This document shows, in pieces, positions 6,595 through 15,142 of a DNA stretch of 42,183 nucleotides. A program made the translations under genes and the position numbers. This DNA is from Chloroflexota bacterium (GTDB lineage Bacteria; Chloroflexota; Limnocylindria; P2-11E): positions 1 through 42,183 of the forward strand of contig JACPEQ010000042.1 of assembly GCA_016183435.1 (NCBI GenBank), given 5' to 3'. Position 1 is the stretch's first letter, and each line of letters opens with the position of its first letter. Under the pieces are notes generated by a model that worked only from the letters and a program-made list of their open reading frames with translations, made no database searches and was not told the origin of the DNA.

Positions 6595-6972
6595 ATGGCA
6601 CGTGTGAAGCGCGGCGTCGCCGCCCACAAGAAGCACAAGAAGCTCCTCGCGGCGGCCGAGGGTCGTCGGGGGGCGAAGCGAAAGCTCGTCCGCCCGGCTC
6701 GCGAGGCCGCGTTCCACGCGCTCGCGTACGCGCTGCGCGACCGCCGCGCGCGGAAGGCGCAGTTCCGCGCCCTCTGGATCGCGCGCATCAACGCGGCTTC
6801 ACGCCAGGCAGGGGTCTCATACAGCCGACTCATGTCGGCGATGCGCGCCGCCGGTGTCCAGCTCGACCGCAAGGTCCTCGCGGACATGGCCGTCCGCGAC
6901 CCCAAGGTCTTCCGGCAGTATGTCGAGCAGCTGAAGGACGGTGCCTTTACCAGACAGGCCGAGCGCTCGTAG
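6595..6972 (+). CDS. rplT: 50S ribosomal protein L20
   Basis: The 125-residue protein begins MARVKRGVAAHKKHKKLL and contains YALRDRRARKAQFRALWIARINAA and YSRLMSAMRAAGVQLDRKVLADMA, all signature regions of L20, which binds 23S rRNA early in 50S assembly. The start at ATG 6595 follows AAGGAGA (6578-6584). L20 is the feedback repressor of this operon in well-studied bacteria. No L20-like rRNA mimic was identified here by eye. A terminator follows, separating it from pheS. Confidence 0.97.
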   Translation: MARVKRGVAAHKKHKKLLAAAEGRRGAKRKLVRPAREAAFHALAYALRDRRARKAQFRALWIARINAASRQAGVSYSRLMSAMRAAGVQLDRKVLADMAVRDPKVFRQYVEQLKDGAFTRQAERS

Positions 6973-6996
6973 AGAGCGCGCATCCCTGGCGATGAC

Positions 6997-7034
6997 GGCC
7001 CGCCTTTCGTAACGAACGGAAGGCGGGCCTTCTC
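6997..7034 (+). terminator. Intrinsic terminator or attenuator after rplT
   Basis: GGCCCGCCTT (6997-7006) pairs perfectly with AAGGCGGGCC (7020-7029), extended by an inner CGT/ACG, and is followed by TTCTCT. The U-tract is imperfect, so some read-through into pheS (ATG 7052) is likely. No leader peptide or T-box was found here. Confidence 0.7.
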
Positions 7035-7051
7035 TGTACCGGGAGGACGCG

Positions 7052-8167
7052 ATGCGGGCTGAGGATCTGAGCGAGCTGGCGGGCCGGGCCGAGGCGGAGA
7101 TCGCCGCGGCGCCGGATGAGGCCGCGCTCGACGCGCTGCGCGTCCGCTACGCCGGACGGCGCGAGGGTGAGATCACGAAGGCGATGAAGCGGCTGCCCGC
7201 GTTGCCGGCCGGGGAGCGCCCCGCGTTCGGGGCCGCGGCGAACGCGGCGCGCGAGCGCATCGAGGCGGCGCTCGAGCGCCGCACCGCGGCGTTGCGGGAC
7301 GCCGCCCTGCAGCGCGATCTGGCCGCGGCGGCCGTCGACCTCACGCTGCCGCCGCGCCGCGTCCGCATCGGCCGCTACCACCCGATCACGCGGACGATCC
7401 GCGAGATCTCGCGCATCTTTGCGGGCATGGGCTTCGAGGCCGTCGAGGGGCCCGAGGTGGAGTGGGACTACTACGCCTTCGAGGCGTTGAACATCCCTGC
7501 CGACCACCCCGCGCGCGACAAGTTCAGCACGCTCTGGGTACAAGCGGAGGGATCGATGGAGGTCGCCCTGGCGGCGACGGGCGCCGGTCGCGCCCGGGCC
7601 GCGACCGGGCAGCCCGATCGGATCTTGCTGCGTCCGCATACGTCGCCGATGCAGATCCGCGTCATGGAACAGCGCCGTCCGCCGGTGCGCGTGATCGTGC
7701 CGGGCCGCTGCTTCCGGTTCGAGGCGACGGACCCGACGCACGAGAGCGTCTTCTTCCAGTACGAGGGCCTCGCGATCGACGAGCAGCTGACGATGGCCGA
7801 CCTCAAGGGCGTCCTGTATTCGTTCGCGCGCCAGCTGTTCGGCGGCGAGCGCAAGGTCCGCTTCCGTCCGGACTACTTCCCGTTCACGGAGCCGTCGGCG
7901 GAGATCGCGTTCGACTGCTTCGCCTGTGACGGGACCGGCGTGACGAACGAGGGGAAGTGCCGTACGTGCGCAGGCTCGGCGTGGATCGAGGCGGCCGGCT
8001 GCGGCATGGTCCACCCCGACGCCCTGCGCAGGGTCGGATACGACCCGTCGAAGTACCAGGGGTTCGCATTCGGCGGCGGGGTCGAGCGCCTCGCGATGCT
8101 GCTCACGGGGACGGTGGACATCCGCCTGTTCCACCAGAACGACCTGCGCTACCTGGAGTCGGTGTAA
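7052..8167 (+). CDS. pheS: Phenylalanyl-tRNA synthetase alpha subunit
   Basis: The catalytic subunit of the alpha2-beta2 PheRS has 371 residues. An N-terminal coiled coil (to about residue 100) leads into the class II core, with HPITRTIREISRIFAGMGFE, LLRPHTSPMQIRVM, the motif 2 region PGRCFRFEATDPTHESVFFQ, and the motif 3 region GFAFGGGVERLAML. Between core strands (about residues 288-310) is a CFAC...CRTC pair that could hold a zinc ion. Such two-CxxC inserts occur in PheS of some phyla. The ATG follows GGGAGGA. pheT begins directly after the stop codon with no spacer, so the subunits are co-translated. Confidence 0.97.
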   Translation: MRAEDLSELAGRAEAEIAAAPDEAALDALRVRYAGRREGEITKAMKRLPALPAGERPAFGAAANAARERIEAALERRTAALRDAALQRDLAAAAVDLTLPPRRVRIGRYHPITRTIREISRIFAGMGFEAVEGPEVEWDYYAFEALNIPADHPARDKFSTLWVQAEGSMEVALAATGAGRARAATGQPDRILLRPHTSPMQIRVMEQRRPPVRVIVPGRCFRFEATDPTHESVFFQYEGLAIDEQLTMADLKGVLYSFARQLFGGERKVRFRPDYFPFTEPSAEIAFDCFACDGTGVTNEGKCRTCAGSAWIEAAGCGMVHPDALRRVGYDPSKYQGFAFGGGVERLAMLLTGTVDIRLFHQNDLRYLESV

Positions 8168-10609
8168 GTGCCGTCGCTACGGGTGCCGATCTCCTGGCTG
8201 CGCGAGTACGTCGAGACCGCCGTTCCGCCCGATGAGGTCGCGGAGCGCCTGCACATGGCCGGCACCGAGGTCGATCACATCGAGCGGACCGGGGCGTGGG
8301 GCGACAAGGTCCATGTCGGGCGGATCGAGGCCCTGGAGAAACACCCGAACGCCGACAAGCTGCAGCTCGCGACGGTCGGTTACGGCGACGGGCGCCGCAA
8401 GACGGTCGTCACCGGCGCGTTCAACATCTCGGTCGGCGACGTCGTCCCCTACGCGGAGACAGGCGCGGAGATCGTCGACGGCCACACCGGGGAGCGCACC
8501 GTGCTGCGTCCGCGGCCGATGCGCGGGATCGTGAGCGAGGGGATGGTCCTCTCGGCGAAGGAGCTCGGTCTCGGCGACGACCACGAAGGCATCCTCCTGC
8601 TCGACAAGGCGCTCCGCGTGGGCGCGCCGCTTCGCGACGTGCTCGGCGAGACGATCGTTCAGTTCGAGATCGCGCCGAACCGGCCGGACGCGCTGTCGGT
8701 GCTCGGCATCGCCCGCGAGGCCTCGGCGATCCTCGCGGCGCCGCTGCGGCAGCCGGCGCTCGAGCCGCTGACGTATCGCCTGGATCCAGCGCTGCTCTCG
8801 GTGCGCATCGAAGATCCGGATGCGTGCCCGCGGTTCGCGGCGGCGTACCTCACCGACGTGGCCATCGGCGAGTCGCCGGCGTGGATGCAGCAGCGCCTCC
8901 GCGCCGCGGGCATGCGGCCCATCGACGCGGTCGTCGACATCACCAACTACGTGATGCTCGAGCTCGGCCAGCCGCTCCACGCGTACGACGCCGAGCGTCT
9001 GCGCGGCCGGGCGCTCGTCGCCCGCCTCGCGCGCCACAACGAGACGCTGCGCACGCTGGACGGCGTCGACCGGATCCTGCGCCCGTCCGACCTCCTCATC
9101 GCCGACGAGGAGCGGCCGCTGGGGCTCGCGGGGATCATGGGCGGGGAGGACTCGGAGATCCGCGCCACGACCACGACCGTCGCGCTGGAGTGTGCGTCGT
9201 TCGAGCCGCGCCGGGTGCGGCGTACCACCGAGGCGCACGCCCTGCATGGATCGAGCGGGAGCGCGGCGGCCCGGCGCTTCGGCCTCGATCTCAGTCCCGA
9301 TCTGGTGCCCATCGCGCTGGCCCGCGCCGTCCATCTCCTGCGAGAGCACACCGGTGCGCGCGTCGTGGGCGCGACGGACGTGTACCCGCGTCCCCGTCAG
9401 GTACCGAACGTGCGCCTGCGGTTCAGCGACATCGGGCGCGTCCTGGGGGCGGACGTGGGCCGCGAGGAGGCGGTCGACGCCCTCCGGCGGCTTGGCTTCG
9501 CGCACGCGGAGCTCGGGGACCAGCTCGTCGTCACGCCGCCGGCGATCCGCACCGACATCGCGATCCCCGAGGACATCGTCGAGGAGGTCGCGCGCATCGT
9601 CGGGTACGACCGCATCCCCGTGCGCGTCCCGACCGGCGTCCTGCCGCTGCACGAGCGTCATCCGCTCGAGCAGCTGCGCGAGCGCGCGCGCGACGCGCTC
9701 GTCGGCTTCGGCCTGCAGGAGACGATCTCATACGCCCTCATCGATCCGGCGTGGCTCGAGCGCCTGACCCCCGATGGATCGCCGATCGCGCCCGAGCCGC
9801 TGCCGCTGGCGAACCCGACCAGCGCCGCGCAGTCGATCCTCCGTCCGACGCTGCGCGCGAGCCTGCTCGACACGGCGAGCCGGAACGTGAAGCACCGGAG
9901 GGGCGTCGCGATCTTCGAGATCGATCCGGTGTACCTCGCGCGCCGCGGCGATCTTCCTGAGGAGCGCTGGACCATCGGCATCCTCGTGGCGGGACAGGCC
10001 GAGCCGGTGCGCGAGAACGAGACGTGGCTCACCGCGGAGCGCGACTGGGACTGGCACGACATCCTCGGACTGGCGAGAGGCCTGGCCGACGCGCTCGGCC
10101 TCGGGCAGTTCGATGACCAGACCCGCCGGCCCGCGGCCGGGCTGCACCCGGCGCGGTCGTACGGCATCGAGCACCGCGGGCGCGTCGCGTTCACGATCGG
10201 CCAGCTGGACCCGAGGGTCGCCGCGATGTGGGAGCTCCCCCAGACGACGTACCTCGCCGAGATCGATCTCGCGTCGCTCCTCGACGTTCAGCGCCCGCCT
10301 CAGGCGGTCACGCCGCCGCGGTTCCCGGCGGCCTGGCGCGACCTCGCGTTCGTCGTGGATGAGGCGGTCGCCTGGGCCGGCGTCATGCACGAGATCGAGG
10401 CCGCGGGCCAGAAGGCCGGCCTCGAGCAGGTCGCGCTGCGCGACGTGTACCGCGGGCCCCAGGCGGGGGAGGGGAAGAAGTCGTTCGCCGTCCGCCTGAC
10501 GTTCAGATCCGCGACCGGGACGCTCTCCGACGCCGACGTCGACAAGGCGATCGCTCGGATCGAGGGTCGCTTGCGGCACCGCTTCGGGGCGGCCGTCCGC
10601 GCGCCCTGA
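8168..10609 (+). CDS. pheT: Phenylalanyl-tRNA synthetase beta subunit
   Basis: The 813-residue protein starts at GTG 8168, directly abutting the pheS stop. Domains follow the usual order. The N-terminal tRNA-binding (EMAP-like) domain contains VHVGRIEALEKHPNADKLQLATV. The B3/B4 region has FEIAPNRPDALSVLGIARE and VVDITNYVMLELGQPLHAYD, followed by the B5 domain (IAIPEDIVEEVARIVGYDRIP) and the catalytic-like core. The C-terminal FDX-ACB anticodon-binding domain starts near FPAAWRDLAFVVDEAV and ends at the RLRHRFGA region. Length and content are normal. Confidence 0.97.
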   Translation: MPSLRVPISWLREYVETAVPPDEVAERLHMAGTEVDHIERTGAWGDKVHVGRIEALEKHPNADKLQLATVGYGDGRRKTVVTGAFNISVGDVVPYAETGAEIVDGHTGERTVLRPRPMRGIVSEGMVLSAKELGLGDDHEGILLLDKALRVGAPLRDVLGETIVQFEIAPNRPDALSVLGIAREASAILAAPLRQPALEPLTYRLDPALLSVRIEDPDACPRFAAAYLTDVAIGESPAWMQQRLRAAGMRPIDAVVDITNYVMLELGQPLHAYDAERLRGRALVARLARHNETLRTLDGVDRILRPSDLLIADEERPLGLAGIMGGEDSEIRATTTTVALECASFEPRRVRRTTEAHALHGSSGSAAARRFGLDLSPDLVPIALARAVHLLREHTGARVVGATDVYPRPRQVPNVRLRFSDIGRVLGADVGREEAVDALRRLGFAHAELGDQLVVTPPAIRTDIAIPEDIVEEVARIVGYDRIPVRVPTGVLPLHERHPLEQLRERARDALVGFGLQETISYALIDPAWLERLTPDGSPIAPEPLPLANPTSAAQSILRPTLRASLLDTASRNVKHRRGVAIFEIDPVYLARRGDLPEERWTIGILVAGQAEPVRENETWLTAERDWDWHDILGLARGLADALGLGQFDDQTRRPAAGLHPARSYGIEHRGRVAFTIGQLDPRVAAMWELPQTTYLAEIDLASLLDVQRPPQAVTPPRFPAAWRDLAFVVDEAVAWAGVMHEIEAAGQKAGLEQVALRDVYRGPQAGEGKKSFAVRLTFRSATGTLSDADVDKAIARIEGRLRHRFGAAVRAP

Positions 10610-10625
10610 CGGGCCCCGGGCCGTC
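10608..10625 (+). terminator. Weak hairpin after pheT
   Basis: GACGG and CCGTC flank a GC-rich centre directly after the pheT stop. There is no U-tract. It may stabilise the mRNA end or be a weak terminator. The remaining spacer to 10788 shows only a weak promoter candidate: TTGCGA at 10686, then 17 bp, then TACCTT at 10709. Confidence 0.3.
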
Positions 10626-10788
10626 ATCCGTACCGCTACCCCCCGCGCGCGGTTTGGGTTCAGGGCCGTTCGACCCCACGAAATGTTGCGACCGGCACTT
10701 TTCCGGGGTACCTTGCCGCCCACTCGGCTGCCGGGGCACGCCCGCGGCGGCGCGGGCAGTTCTGGCCAACAGCAGCGAAGGAGGAGGC

Positions 10789-12570
10789 ATGGGTACCAAG
10801 ATCTGGTCTCGGGCGTTCGCTGTAGCCGCGGTCGCGGGCCTGACGTTCGCCGCCTGCGGGCAGCAAGCCGCTCCGGCGGCGACGGCAGCACCGACGGCAG
10901 GTGCGGCGACAGCGGCGCCGGCGACGCCGGCCCCGACGGCGGCGGTGCAGCGCGGTGCGGGCGGCAACCTCACGATCCTCTACTGGCAGGCGGTCACGGC
11001 GCTCATCGGTCACCACGCGCAAGGCACGAAGGACTACGACGCGGCGCGTCTCGTCGTAGAGCCGCTGGCCTCGACGGGCCCGGACGGGAAGCCGGTACCG
11101 GCTCTCGCTGCCGAGATCCCGACGAAGGCCAACGGTGGCGTCTCAGCGGATTCGACCAGCATCACGTGGAAGCTCAAGCCGAACGTCAAGTGGTCGGACG
11201 GCACTGACGTCACGTCCGCGGACGTCGTCTTCACGTGGAAGTACGTGACGAACAAGGAGACGGCGGCGACCACGGCGGGCGTGTACGCGACCGTCAAGAA
11301 TGTCGAAGCGGTCGACAAGTCCACCGTGAAGGTCACCTACGCCGCGCCGACCTCGAACCCGTACCTGGCGTTCACGGCCGGCACGGGCCAGATCATCCAG
11401 GAGAAGCAGTACAAGGACTTCATCGGCGCGAAGGCCAAGGACGGCCCGAAGATCCCGGTCGGCACCGGACCGTACAAGGTCGTCCAGTTCAAGCCGAACG
11501 ACGTCGTGACCTACGAGATCAACCCGCAGTACCGCGACGCCAACAAGCCGTTCTTCAAGACCGTCACGTTCAAGGGCGGCGGCGACGCGACGTCGGCCGC
11601 GCGCGCGGTCTGCCAGACCGGCGACGTCGACTACGCGTGGAACCTCCAGGTGGAGGCCGCGGTCCTCAAGCCGATGATCGACGCGTCCGACGGCAAGTGC
11701 AAGATGAACACGGCGCCGAGCCCGAACGTCGAGCGGATCCTCATTAACCGCTCGAACCCGGCCGCGTCGCTCGGCGACAAGCGCGGCGAGCCCGACCAGC
11801 CGCACCCGTTCCTCACCGACCTCAAGGTCCGCCAGGCGCTCGCCATGGCGATCGACCGCGGCCCGATCGCGGCCCTCTACGGTCCGACCGGCAGCGCGAC
11901 CTGCAACATGATCGTCGGCCTCGAGGCCTACACGTCGAAGAACACGGCCAGCATGTCGGTCTGCAAGTACGACCTGGCCGCGGCCAACAAGCTCCTCGAC
12001 GAGGCAGGCGCGGCCAAGGGTGCGGATGGGATCCGCGTCTACAAGGGCACGCGCATGAAGATCCTCTACGCCACGACGGTGAACCCGCTCCGCCAGAAGG
12101 AGCAGGACATCGTCAAGGCCAGCTGGACGCAGCTCGGCATCGACGTCGAGCTGAAGGCGGTCGCGGCCGGTGTCTTCTTCGGCACCGAGGGCAACGACAC
12201 CGCCGCGAAGTTCTTCTTCGACGTCGAGATGTACACCAACGGAGCATCGCAGATCACGCAGGACGACTACGTGACCAACTACATCTGCTCCGAGATCAAG
12301 ACCGCGAAGGACAAGTGGAGCGGCGGCAACTACATGCGCTGGTGCAACAAGGACTTCGACGCTCTCTACACCCAGTACACGAAGGAGCTCGATCTCGCCA
12401 AGCGCTACGAGCTGCTCGCCAAGATGAACGACATGATCGTGCAGGACGTCGCCGAGATCCCGCTGGTGAACCGCACGCAGCCCTCCGACGGGATCAGCAA
12501 GGCGCTCAAGGGCGTCATCCCGACGGCGTGGGACAGCGTCCTGTGGAACATCGCGGACTGGTCCAAGTAG
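10789..12570 (+). CDS. ABC peptide/solute-binding lipoprotein (SBP family 5)
   Basis: The 593-residue extracytoplasmic receptor starts at ATG 10789 after GGAGGAGG. The signal peptide ends in the lipobox LTFAAC, making Cys23 the lipidated residue. An Ala/Thr/Pro linker of about 30 residues follows, then the SBP_bac_5 fold. Family landmarks are WKLKPNVKWSDGTDVTSADVVFTWKYV, PVGTGPYKVVQFKPNDVV, and LTDLKVRQALAMAIDRGPI. Ligands of this family include peptides, nickel and sugars. Nothing in the sequence singles one out. Two matching permeases follow after a terminator hairpin, consistent with more receptor than permease being made. Confidence 0.92.
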   Translation: MGTKIWSRAFAVAAVAGLTFAACGQQAAPAATAAPTAGAATAAPATPAPTAAVQRGAGGNLTILYWQAVTALIGHHAQGTKDYDAARLVVEPLASTGPDGKPVPALAAEIPTKANGGVSADSTSITWKLKPNVKWSDGTDVTSADVVFTWKYVTNKETAATTAGVYATVKNVEAVDKSTVKVTYAAPTSNPYLAFTAGTGQIIQEKQYKDFIGAKAKDGPKIPVGTGPYKVVQFKPNDVVTYEINPQYRDANKPFFKTVTFKGGGDATSAARAVCQTGDVDYAWNLQVEAAVLKPMIDASDGKCKMNTAPSPNVERILINRSNPAASLGDKRGEPDQPHPFLTDLKVRQALAMAIDRGPIAALYGPTGSATCNMIVGLEAYTSKNTASMSVCKYDLAAANKLLDEAGAAKGADGIRVYKGTRMKILYATTVNPLRQKEQDIVKASWTQLGIDVELKAVAAGVFFGTEGNDTAAKFFFDVEMYTNGASQITQDDYVTNYICSEIKTAKDKWSGGNYMRWCNKDFDALYTQYTKELDLAKRYELLAKMNDMIVQDVAEIPLVNRTQPSDGISKALKGVIPTAWDSVLWNIADWSK

Positions 12571-12598
12571 GGCGTCATCACGCGGTCAGTGAGCGTTT

Positions 12599-12630
12599 CG
12601 GCGGGGGCGAAAGCCCCCGCCGAGCGTTTT
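12599..12630 (+). terminator. Intrinsic terminator between receptor and permease genes
   Basis: CGGCGGGGGC (12599-12608) and GCCCCCGCCG (12613-12622) form a perfect 10-bp stem with a GAAA tetraloop, followed by AGCG and TTTT (12627-12630). It lies 28 nt after the receptor gene and would reduce transcription into the permeases. Confidence 0.85.
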
Positions 12631-12657
12631 ACCGGCCTATGATCCACGGCTAACGGG

Positions 12658-13623
12658 ATGGGGAAATACCTTCTGCGGCGGCTCCTGATCGCCATCCCGA
12701 CCCTGCTGCTGATCAGCATGGTCGTCTACGCGATCCTCGCCCTCGCGCCGGGCGATCCGCTCTCGCAGTTCGGGCTCGATCCCCGGGTGCCGCCGGAGGT
12801 GCGCGAGAACATCCGGCGGCAACTCGGCCTCGATCAGCCCTGGCACGTCCGCTACGTGAAGTGGCTGATCGCCGCTCTCCAGGGCGACCTCGGCTACTCG
12901 TTCCAGAGCCGGGTCCCGGTATCCGAGCTCATTGCGCAGAAGCTGCCGAACACGCTCTCGGTGCTCGGCGTCGCGTACGTCCTCGCCGTGCTCCTGGCGA
13001 TCCCCATCGGCGTGGTCTCGGCCGTGAAGCGCTACTCGTTCTTCGACCATGCGGCTACGACGTTCGCGTTCATCGGCTTCTCCGTGCCGACGTTCTTCAC
13101 CGGCATCATCCTCATCCTCATCTTCAGCGTGAAGCTGCACTGGCTCCCATTCATCTACCAGTCGACGCTGAATGTGTCGCTGTTCGACATGGAGTCGATC
13201 CTCGCGCAGCTCAAGCAGTCGATCATGCCGATCACGGTCCTCACGCTGTTCCAGACGGCGACGCTCGTGCGCTTCGTTCGCTCCGAGATGCTGGAGAACA
13301 TGCCCCTCGACTACGTGCGCACCGCGCGCGCGAAGGGCCTGCAAGAGCGCTTCGTCGTCATCCGCCACGTCCTGCGGAACAGCCTCATCCCCGTGGTCAC
13401 GCTGATCGCGCTCGGCGTTCCCGCGATCTTCGGCGGAGCGCTCATCACCGAGCAGATATTCCGCATCCCCGGTATCGGCCTGATGCTCGTCGCGGCGATC
13501 GAGCAGAGCGACACGCCCGTCGTGATGGGCGCGACGCTGATGTTCTCGGTGCTCGTCGTCCTGTTCAACATCGTGGCGGACCTCCTGTACGGGGTCCTTG
13601 ACCCACGGATCAGGTACGACTGA
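12658..13623 (+). CDS. ABC transporter permease, DppB/OppB type
   Basis: The 321-residue permease begins MGKYLLRRLLIAIPTLLLISM and has six predicted membrane helices. It shows the N-terminal consensus for OppB-like proteins (LAPGDPLSQFG ... LGLDQPWHVRYVKWL ... GDLGYSFQSRVPVSELI). The EAA loop that contacts the ATPase is DYVRTARAKGLQERFVVIRHVLRN, followed by IPVVTLIALGVPAIFGGALITEQIF. It pairs with the next gene as the transmembrane channel. The gap to that gene is 1 nt. Confidence 0.94.
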   Translation: MGKYLLRRLLIAIPTLLLISMVVYAILALAPGDPLSQFGLDPRVPPEVRENIRRQLGLDQPWHVRYVKWLIAALQGDLGYSFQSRVPVSELIAQKLPNTLSVLGVAYVLAVLLAIPIGVVSAVKRYSFFDHAATTFAFIGFSVPTFFTGIILILIFSVKLHWLPFIYQSTLNVSLFDMESILAQLKQSIMPITVLTLFQTATLVRFVRSEMLENMPLDYVRTARAKGLQERFVVIRHVLRNSLIPVVTLIALGVPAIFGGALITEQIFRIPGIGLMLVAAIEQSDTPVVMGATLMFSVLVVLFNIVADLLYGVLDPRIRYD

Positions 13624-13624
13624 C

Positions 13625-14560
13625 GTGGCGACGACGACGGCGAACGCGCCGCGTCTGGCTGAGGGGGAGTGGCGCCGGCCTGCCCGATCCCTCTGGAGCG
13701 ACGCGTGGCACCACTTCCGGCGGCATCGCCTCGCGATGGCCGGCGTCGTCGTCCTGGGGATCATCGTCGTCGCGACGCTGTTCGGTCCCCTCCTGTGGAC
13801 GGTCCCGTACCAGAAGCTGGACTACTCGGCGGCGCTGGTCGGGCCATCGCCCGCGCATCCGTTCGGCACGACCGACCTCGGGCACGACCTCTTCGCGCGG
13901 ATCCTGTGGGGCGGCCGGATCTCCCTCGCCGTCGGGCTGACCGCGGTGCTCATCGCCATCTCGCTGGGCACCCTCGTCGGCGCGCTCTCGGGGTTCTTCG
14001 GCGGGACGCTCGACGACCTCCTGATGCGGCTCACCGACATGTTCCTGTCGCTGCCGCAGCTGCCGTTGCTGCTCCTGACCATCTACCTGTTCCGTGACAT
14101 GTTGCGGGAGCTGGTCGGACCCGAGCTCGGGATCTTCATCCTGATCGTCACCGTCGTCGGCGCGCTCACGTGGATGCCGACGGCGCGGCTCGTGCGCGCG
14201 TCGTTCCTGTCGATCAAGCGGAAGGAGTTCGTCGAGGCCGCGCGCACCGTCGGCGCCACCGACCGGCGGATCATCGTGCGTCACATCCTCCCGAACGTCA
14301 TGAGCCCGGTCCTCGTGTCCGCGACGATCGGCGTCGGCGCGGCGATCATCACCGAGTCGGCCCTGTCGTTCCTGGGTCTCGGGTTCCCGTCCGACGTCCC
14401 GAGCTGGGGGCGCGTGCTGTACGACGCGCAGAACTTCATGGAGATCGCCCCACACTGGGCGATCTTCCCGGGGATGTTCATCTTCCTCACCGTGCTCTCG
14501 ATCAACTACATGGGGGACGGTCTGCGCGACGCCCTCGACCCGCGCCGCACCCAGCGCTGA
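13625..14560 (+). CDS. ABC transporter permease, DppC/OppC type
   Basis: GTG 13625 sits directly after the previous stop and gives 311 residues. A longer frame starting 27 nt earlier would overlap the upstream gene without need. OppC landmarks are the N-terminal WHHFRRHRLAMAGVVVL, then HPFGTTDLGHDLFARILWGGRISL, the EAA loop FVEAARTVGATDRRIIVRHILPNVM, and ESALSFLGLGFPSDVPSWG. Six membrane helices are expected. No ATP-binding (DppD/DppF) gene follows; the next gene is a DNA glycosylase that overlaps the stop. The ATPases must be encoded elsewhere. Confidence 0.94.
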   Translation: MATTTANAPRLAEGEWRRPARSLWSDAWHHFRRHRLAMAGVVVLGIIVVATLFGPLLWTVPYQKLDYSAALVGPSPAHPFGTTDLGHDLFARILWGGRISLAVGLTAVLIAISLGTLVGALSGFFGGTLDDLLMRLTDMFLSLPQLPLLLLTIYLFRDMLRELVGPELGIFILIVTVVGALTWMPTARLVRASFLSIKRKEFVEAARTVGATDRRIIVRHILPNVMSPVLVSATIGVGAAIITESALSFLGLGFPSDVPSWGRVLYDAQNFMEIAPHWAIFPGMFIFLTVLSINYMGDGLRDALDPRRTQR

Positions 14561-15132
14561 CGCTCGCCAAGCCGCTCCCGCGCTCCTTCTACGCGCGGTC
14601 CACGCTGGTCGTCGCCCGCGCCCTGCTCGGGAAGGTGCTGGTCCACGACGGTATGAGCGACTCTCGTGCCGCGCGCATCGTCGAGGTCGAGGCTTACCTC
14701 GGCGCCGACGACCCGTCGTCGCACGCATACCGAGGCATGACGCCGCGGAACCGCCCGATGTTCGGCGAGCCCGGACACGCCTACGTCTACCTCAGCCACG
14801 GCGTCCACTTCTGCATGAACGTTGTCGCTAAGAGCGCGGGCCGCCCCGCCGGCGCGGTGCTGCTGCGCGGAGCCGAGCCGCTCGACCCCCACGACCGCCC
14901 GCGCGCTCTCGCCGGACCCGGCCTCATCGGCCGTTGGTTCGGCCTGACGACGGCGCACGGCGGCCTGGATCTCGTTCGATCCGCCCTCACGCTCCACGAC
15001 GCGCCGCCGGTCCCCGCGGCGCTCGTCGGGCGCTCGGCGCGGATCGGCCTCTCGACCGGGCACACGCTGACGAAGGCGTGGCGGTTCTACGTTCGTGGAT
15101 CGCCGGGGGTCTCGCGCGCTCCGCGACAGTAG
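14557..15132 (+). CDS. 3-methyladenine (alkyladenine) DNA glycosylase, AAG/MPG family
   Basis: This base-excision enzyme removes alkylated or deaminated purines. The N-terminal LPRSFYARSTLVVARALLGKVL, the catalytic region RIVEVEAYLGADDPSSHAYRG, PMFGEPGHAYVYLSHGVHFCMNVV and GAVLLRGAEPL identify the family. The conserved PRSFY element requires a start upstream of the first ATG (14652). The only suitable in-frame codon is CTG at 14557, which overlaps the permease stop as CTGA and implies coupled translation. With it the protein has 191 residues, the normal bacterial length. I see no in-frame ATG, GTG or TTG nearby. Its stop codon overlaps the -10 box proposed for mutS2. Confidence 0.9.
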   Translation: MTLAKPLPRSFYARSTLVVARALLGKVLVHDGMSDSRAARIVEVEAYLGADDPSSHAYRGMTPRNRPMFGEPGHAYVYLSHGVHFCMNVVAKSAGRPAGAVLLRGAEPLDPHDRPRALAGPGLIGRWFGLTTAHGGLDLVRSALTLHDAPPVPAALVGRSARIGLSTGHTLTKAWRFYVRGSPGVSRAPRQ

Positions 15133-15135
15133 GCT
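15130..15135 (+). promoter_or_regulatory. Candidate -10 box for a leaderless mutS2 mRNA
   Basis: TAGGCT ends 7 nt before the mutS2 ATG at 15143, so transcription would begin at or next to the start codon. The same hexamer with the same 7-nt gap precedes ribF. There is no Shine-Dalgarno sequence before the ATG. Its first three bases are the stop codon of the glycosylase gene. Confidence 0.45.
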
Positions 15136-15142
15136 CTGCGCC

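Noticed and set aside
7013-7051. A leader peptide or T-box controlling pheS
   Set aside because: No GGTGG-ACCGCG motif and no Phe-rich short frame between the terminator and the pheS start.
15095-15142. A start of mutS2 16 codons upstream
   Set aside because: It overlaps the glycosylase gene; the ATG at 15143 gives the normal MutS2 N-terminus and sits 7 nt after a -10 box.
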